From: Thermaerobacter marianensis
GTDB taxonomy: Bacteria > Bacillota > Sulfobacillia > DYIH01
Length of the DNA stretch: 17,024 nt
Direction of reading: 5' to 3'
Assembly (NCBI GenBank): GCA_020723785.1
Contig: DYIH01000010.1
Span: forward strand, 1-17,024
A program made the position numbers and the translations under genes. Below the pieces are notes generated by a model. The model worked only from the letters and a program-made list of their open reading frames with translations. It ran no database searches and was not told the DNA's origin. Positions within the stretch are counted from its first letter, which is position 1. Each line of letters starts with the position of its first letter. This document shows positions 14,144 to 17,024 of the stretch, in pieces.

Positions 14144-14171
14144 TTGGGGGGGAAGCCGGCTTAAATATGAT
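14144..14171 (+). promoter_or_regulatory. Candidate promoter of the charged exported protein gene
   Basis: TTGGGG (14144-14149) and TATGAT (14166-14171, 5 of 6) are separated by 16 bp. The -10 overlaps the TTTAA-type box repeat, so a regulator bound there could repress, or this may not be the true promoter. Confidence 0.35.
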
Positions 14172-14176
14172 TTTAA
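14161..14176 (+). promoter_or_regulatory. 11-bp-periodic TTAAA/TTTAA boxes before the charged exported protein gene
   Basis: TTAAA (14161-14165) and TTTAA (14172-14176), with 11-bp period and followed by GGG, align well with the 9626-9641 site (about 15 of 20 bases). The first box departs from TTTAA at one position. Confidence 0.42.
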
Positions 14177-14217
14177 GGGAAAGAAGCGAGGATATCGGTG
14201 AAAGGAGTGGATGAGCA

Positions 14218-14892
14218 ATGGAACAGATCAAACCCCTTTTCGCCGCAGCCGCCATCGCTTCGGTACTGGTCGGTTCCCTGGTCACCGGCGCGGCCTTGAA
14301 TTGGCAACCGTCCCGGCCCAATGACGCGGTCAGGGCCGAGGAGCGCACCGGATCCGCGGAGCTGGAGCCCGGAGCCAGGGTCGGAGATCAAAAAGCGGAA
14401 CCGGCCCCGGAACGGAACGCTGTCCCGGAAGGTTACGTGGCTCCGGAGGACATCGGCGCCGGCTCGACCTGGAATACACCGGAAGAAAGGGCCGCGTCAT
14501 ATGCCGATATGGTGGATCAGGTCAAGCGGGAGTTGGCGGTGACACCTGATGCCTTCGACGGCGGACCGCTGGCGGGAGGCTCCGACGCCAACGCCGATAC
14601 GGGCGATTTCGGGTTTGGCAGCGGATACTACCTCGGCGGCGACTTCGGCGGCGAAAGTCGGGAAGACGGCGAGCGCGAAGGCCGCCAGTGGTTTCGCGAA
14701 GGCCGCAAAGGCGGCGAGCGTGAAGAACGCGAGGACGACGAGCGCGAGGGCCGCAAAGGCGGCAAGCTCGAAAAACGCGAAGAACGTGAAGATGACGAGC
14801 GCGAAGTCCGCCAGTGGTTCCGCGAAGGCCGCGAGGGCTTCGGCGCCGGCGATGGCTTCCAGGGTTTCCGCGGCGGCGATGACGACGATTAA
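14218..14892 (+). CDS. Small exported protein with highly charged repeat tail
   Basis: I do not recognise this 224-residue protein. Residues 7-27 form a hydrophobic signal or anchor (FAAAAIASVLVGSLVTGAAL). A Glu/Pro-rich region follows, then WNTPEERAASYADMVDQVKRELAVTP (85-110), which looks helical, and a Gly/Phe/Tyr-rich stretch. The tail (about 148-224) is built of Glu/Arg/Asp/Gly repeats: REEREDDERE recurs with a 20-residue period near 168 and 188, and RQWFREGR occurs at 156 and 198. It ends in DDDD. ATG 14218 follows AAAGGAG. The N-terminus is clearly paralogous to the 58-residue protein at 15082. The tail suggests an extended, metal- or polymer-interacting segment, but that is speculation. 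Confidence 0.75.
   Translation: MEQIKPLFAAAAIASVLVGSLVTGAALNWQPSRPNDAVRAEERTGSAELEPGARVGDQKAEPAPERNAVPEGYVAPEDIGAGSTWNTPEERAASYADMVDQVKRELAVTPDAFDGGPLAGGSDANADTGDFGFGSGYYLGGDFGGESREDGEREGRQWFREGRKGGEREEREDDEREGRKGGKLEKREEREDDEREVRQWFREGREGFGAGDGFQGFRGGDDDD
14668..14838 (+). repeat. Internal coding repeats of the charged tail
   Basis: Near-identical DNA blocks encoding EREGRQWFREGR and EREVRQWFREGR flank two copies of the REEREDDERE-coding block. The repeats stay in frame. Slippage between them could change tail length. Confidence 0.6.
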
Positions 14893-14934
14893 TATCGGCT
14901 AATTTTTTTCTCCTCCCATCCCCACCCCCACGAT

Positions 14935-14993
14935 CCCCCAGGCGCCTGGCAAGATGCCGGCACTTGGGGGTTCGCGACTTTATGGCGCCGGCA
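14935..14993 (+). promoter_or_regulatory. Interleaved inverted repeats between the two small exported protein genes
   Basis: CCCCCA/TGGGGG (14935-14940 with 14965-14970) and TGCCGGC/GCCGGCA (14955-14961 with 14987-14993) overlap, so they form either a pseudoknot or two competing hairpins. A small CTGGC-aagat-GCCGG hairpin lies inside. TTTTT follows 9 nt later. It may be a terminator or attenuator. Confidence 0.35.
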
Positions 14994-15001
14994 GTCATAG
15001 A

Positions 15002-15041
15002 TTTTTAATCCTTTTTCAAGGAGTTTTCAATTTCTTTTCAA
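15002..15041 (+). promoter_or_regulatory. Four tandem TTTTYAA boxes with 11-bp period
   Basis: TTTTTAA (15002-15008), TTTTCAA (15013-15019), TTTTCAA (15024-15030) and TTTTCAA (15035-15041) are spaced exactly 11 bp apart, one helical turn. This is the strongest of the four such sites in the window and lies 41 bp before the small gene's ATG. The geometry fits cooperative binding of an OmpR/PhoB-family regulator. Confidence 0.62.
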
Positions 15042-15081
15042 GCTTTTGCGGCGAAAATTTAACTGAAAGGAGCGATCGAGA

Positions 15082-15258
15082 ATGCAACCAGTTAAAGCCG
15101 TTTTCGCTGCGGCCGCCATTTGCTCAATGCTGATCGGCTTCGCCCTCATCGGCGCCGCCCTGATGTGGCGCCCGGCCGGTGCGGCGGACATGGCCCAAAC
15201 CGCCCGGGTGAATACCGCCGCCGACGTGGCCCCCCCGTTCCCCATCTCCCAACGGTAG
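15082..15258 (+). CDS. 58-residue exported peptide, paralogue of the charged protein's N-terminus
   Basis: This small gene starts at ATG 15082, 9 nt after AAAGGAG, and ends at TAG 15256-15258. Its N-terminus (KAVFAAAAICSMLIG...GAALMWRP) matches that of the 14218 gene (KPLFAAAAIASVLVG...GAALNWQP) almost position for position, so the two are paralogous across the membrane segment. After it comes PAGAAD, a plausible signal peptidase site, and only about 24 further residues ending PPFPISQR; the charged tail is absent. It could be a secreted peptide, a membrane-anchored small protein or a truncated copy. The strong ribosome binding site and the four-box array upstream argue that it is expressed. 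Function unknown. Confidence 0.7.
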   Translation: MQPVKAVFAAAAICSMLIGFALIGAALMWRPAGAADMAQTARVNTAADVAPPFPISQR

Positions 15259-15300
15259 CGTGAAGACATGGCCTGCGGTATGAAAGGATCGTTTCGTGAC

Positions 15301-15326
15301 GAGGGCCGCGGTCACCCGCGGCCCTC
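15301..15326. terminator. Bidirectional terminator-like hairpin
   Basis: A perfect 11-bp inverted repeat, GAGGGCCGCGG (15301-15311) and CCGCGGCCCTC (15316-15326) with a TCAC loop, lies between the convergent ends of the small exported peptide gene and the oxidoreductase gene. There is no T-tract, but position and stability fit a shared terminator. Confidence 0.6.
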
Positions 15327-15348
15327 GCCTCATCGTATTCGGGATGGC

Positions 15349-17024
15349 CTACAGGTCCGGATGTTCGTGCATCGCCTTGAGCCGCCGCCAGCGCCGCTCC
15401 ACCTCGGCGGCGAAGGCGTCCACTCGGGCCTTGTGCTCCGGCTTCAGCAGGTGGCGGGTCTTGCCCATCAGCTTCAGCCACTCGGTCACCGGGACGCGCT
15501 TCTTGGCCTTCTCCGGGTCGTAGGTGATCCTCGTCCTGCCCCGCTCAACCTCGTACAGCGGGAAGAAGCAGGAGTTGACCGCCGCCTCGACGATCCGGCC
15601 GCCCAGCCGGTCCTCGGAGCGCCAGTTGAGGGGGCAGGCGATGAGGACCTTGCCGTAGACGGTGCCGGCGTGCTTGGCGTACCACTGGGCCTTGGCCGCT
15701 TTCTTGATCAGGTCCAGGGGGAAGGCCTCCACCCCGGTGAAGACGTAGGGGATGTGGCAGGCGGCCATGATCTGGGCCGTGTCCTTGTGGTGGAACGACT
15801 TGCCCGCCTCGGCCGGCCCCACGTGGCTGGTCGAGGTCATGTGGCCCAGGGGCGTGGTGTACGAGAGTTGGCTGCCGGTATTCATGTAGCCCTCGTTGTC
15901 GTATTCCAGGATGATCAGCCGGTGGCCACGCAGGGCGGTGCCGATGGCCGGTCCCATGCCTATGTCCATGCCGCCGTCGCCGGTGACCATGACGAAGGTG
16001 ATGTCCTCGTCCCCCGGCAGCTCGCCCCGCCGCTTGCGCTCGTGGAACACCTCCACCAGCCCCGACAGGGTGGCGGCGCCGTTCTGGAAGAGGTTGTGGA
16101 TGTACGTCACCCGGTGGGCGCTGAAGGGGTACCCGGTGGTGACGACCATGGCGCAGCCCGTCTGGTAGAGGACGACGACATGCCCCTCCAGGCCCGCGAA
16201 GAAGATGTTCAGGGCCGGGAAGATGCCGCAGCCGGGGCAGGCGCCATGGCCGGGGGCGACGATCTTGGGCTTGGCGTTCCAGGCCCAGGCGGGCGGCACC
16301 GTCACCTTGAGGCCGCCCGTTTCAGGGTCCGGCTCGACCTTGACCAGGCCCGGCTTGAGTTCCGCCTCGGTGAGGGGCGGCAGTGTCCGCACGGGGACCT
16401 TCCCGGGGTCGCCGGCGGTGACGCCGTGGTAGTCGTAGGGCACGGCCACCCGGCCGGCGCGCGCCGCCTCCAGGGCCAGCGCGAAGAACGCCTCGGCGTC
16501 CCCGGCGTAGAAGTCCTTGCCGCCAAGGCCGTAGATGCGGGTCAGGCAGAGGGTGCGGTTCTCCGGGTCGTCCTTGAGCGCGGACTTGACCTCGTGGGTC
16601 AGGTTGCCGCCGTGGGCGCCGTAGGAGTCGGAGCGCTCGCCGATGAGCACCGCCTTGACGCCGCGCAGCGCCTGGCGCACCGCCTCCGCCGGGAACGGCC
16701 GCAGGACGTTGGGGCTGACGACGCCCACCCTGTGCCCCTGTTCCCGCAGGCGATCGGCCACGTCCTTGGCCGTCTCGGCCGCCGAATTCAACAGGAAGAC
16801 GGCCGCCTCGGCGTCCTCCATCCGGTAGGTGTCCACAAGGGGGTAGCGGCGGCCCGAGAGCCGGCCGTACTCGGCCAGCACCTCGGGGATGACCCGGGCT
16901 GCAGCGTCCATGGCCAGCTTGAGCTGGTACTTGTTGTTGATCAGGTCCGGGTCGTTCATGTAGGGGCCGATGGTCACCGGGTTCCTCGGGTCCAGGGTGT
17001 GGATCGGCGCCCGGCAAGCGCCGA
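15349..17024 (-). CDS. Fused alpha-beta 2-oxoacid (pyruvate):ferredoxin oxidoreductase, 5' end beyond window
   Basis: The frame is open to the window edge; 558 residues are visible and the N-terminus lies beyond 17024. The GTG at 16977 is internal, because upstream codons read IHTLDPRNPVTIGPYM, a PorA-like stretch. The first part is the C-terminal half of a PorA-type alpha subunit (LNSAAETAKDVADRLREQGHRVGVVSPNVLRPFP; IGERSDSYGAHGG). After a linker it continues into a complete PorB-type beta subunit: GHGACPGCG, TGCAMVVTTGYPFSAH, the thiamine pyrophosphate motif GDGGMDIGMG and DNEGYMNTGSQ. The four [4Fe-4S] cysteines are present (CPGC, TGC, LIACP). Such enzymes interconvert pyruvate or a related 2-oxoacid plus CoA with acyl-CoA, CO2 and reduced ferredoxin; the substrate is inferred. 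Gamma and delta subunits may lie upstream, outside the window. Confidence 0.92.
   Translation of the reverse strand, partial: GACRAPIHTLDPRNPVTIGPYMNDPDLINNKYQLKLAMDAAARVIPEVLAEYGRLSGRRYPLVDTYRMEDAEAAVFLLNSAAETAKDVADRLREQGHRVGVVSPNVLRPFPAEAVRQALRGVKAVLIGERSDSYGAHGGNLTHEVKSALKDDPENRTLCLTRIYGLGGKDFYAGDAEAFFALALEAARAGRVAVPYDYHGVTAGDPGKVPVRTLPPLTEAELKPGLVKVEPDPETGGLKVTVPPAWAWNAKPKIVAPGHGACPGCGIFPALNIFFAGLEGHVVVLYQTGCAMVVTTGYPFSAHRVTYIHNLFQNGAATLSGLVEVFHERKRRGELPGDEDITFVMVTGDGGMDIGMGPAIGTALRGHRLIILEYDNEGYMNTGSQLSYTTPLGHMTSTSHVGPAEAGKSFHHKDTAQIMAACHIPYVFTGVEAFPLDLIKKAAKAQWYAKHAGTVYGKVLIACPLNWRSEDRLGGRIVEAAVNSCFFPLYEVERGRTRITYDPEKAKKRVPVTEWLKLMGKTRHLLKPEHKARVDAFAAEVERRWRRLKAMHEHPDL

Noticed and set aside
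14522..14998. 158-codon minus-strand frame opposite the charged repeat tail
   Set aside because: An Arg-rich antisense reading of the repeats; the plus gene has a ribosome binding site, a signal segment and a paralogue.
1..17024. tRNA, rRNA, CRISPR arrays, transposases, phage genes
   Set aside because: I found no tRNA T-loop signature in a plausible context, no regularly spaced direct-repeat array of CRISPR type, and no transposase or integrase motifs in any frame.

Overview
The window (about 17 kb, high GC) looks like the chromosome of an anaerobic, Gram-positive-type bacterium, probably a Clostridia-like Firmicute. This is inferred from strong AGGAGG-type ribosome binding sites, frequent GTG/TTG starts, sigma-A-like promoters (TATAAT, TTGACA-17-TACACT), an archaeal-type three-gene glutamate synthase, a 2-oxoacid:ferredoxin oxidoreductase and a multiheme cytochrome c. 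No close species assignment is possible from the sequence alone.

Layout. (1) 1-2956, accessory/defence-flavoured: a partial DinB-family protein (-), an unrecognised small CPCCG protein (-), a HepT/MntA-type toxin-antitoxin pair (-) and a divergent D12-class adenine DNA methyltransferase (+) with no visible restriction partner. (2) 3039-6979 (-): glutamate synthase operon in the order glutamine amidotransferase, ferredoxin-like/FMN synthase subunit, GXGXG subunit, behind a good promoter at 7145-7173. (3) 7227-10832 (+): a structured intergenic region, an OmpR/PhoB-type response regulator, its histidine kinase, a structured leader and an unrecognised four-helix membrane protein. (4) 10798-13747 (-): endonuclease III and a seven-heme exported cytochrome c. 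(5) 13748-15258 (+): a hairpin-rich 470-bp intergenic region followed by two small exported proteins with paralogous N-termini. The first has a highly charged repeat tail. (6) 15349-17024 (-): a pyruvate/2-oxoacid:ferredoxin oxidoreductase in which alpha and beta subunits are fused, running off the window edge.

How it may work together. The most interesting signal is non-coding. The four intergenic regions in front of the response regulator, the membrane protein and the two small exported proteins all carry direct repeats of a TTTAA/TTCAA box with an exact 11-bp period. That is the geometry expected for an OmpR/PhoB-family regulator. Two of these regions also share a related GC-rich RNA-like element with compensatory base changes, and the one upstream of the regulator can form two mutually exclusive structures. 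I infer a locally encoded regulon: two-component system, membrane protein and a pair of small envelope proteins, interleaved with the multiheme cytochrome. The signal sensed and the biochemical role are not visible. The ferredoxin-type glutamate synthase and the fused ferredoxin oxidoreductase fit a ferredoxin-based anaerobic metabolism.
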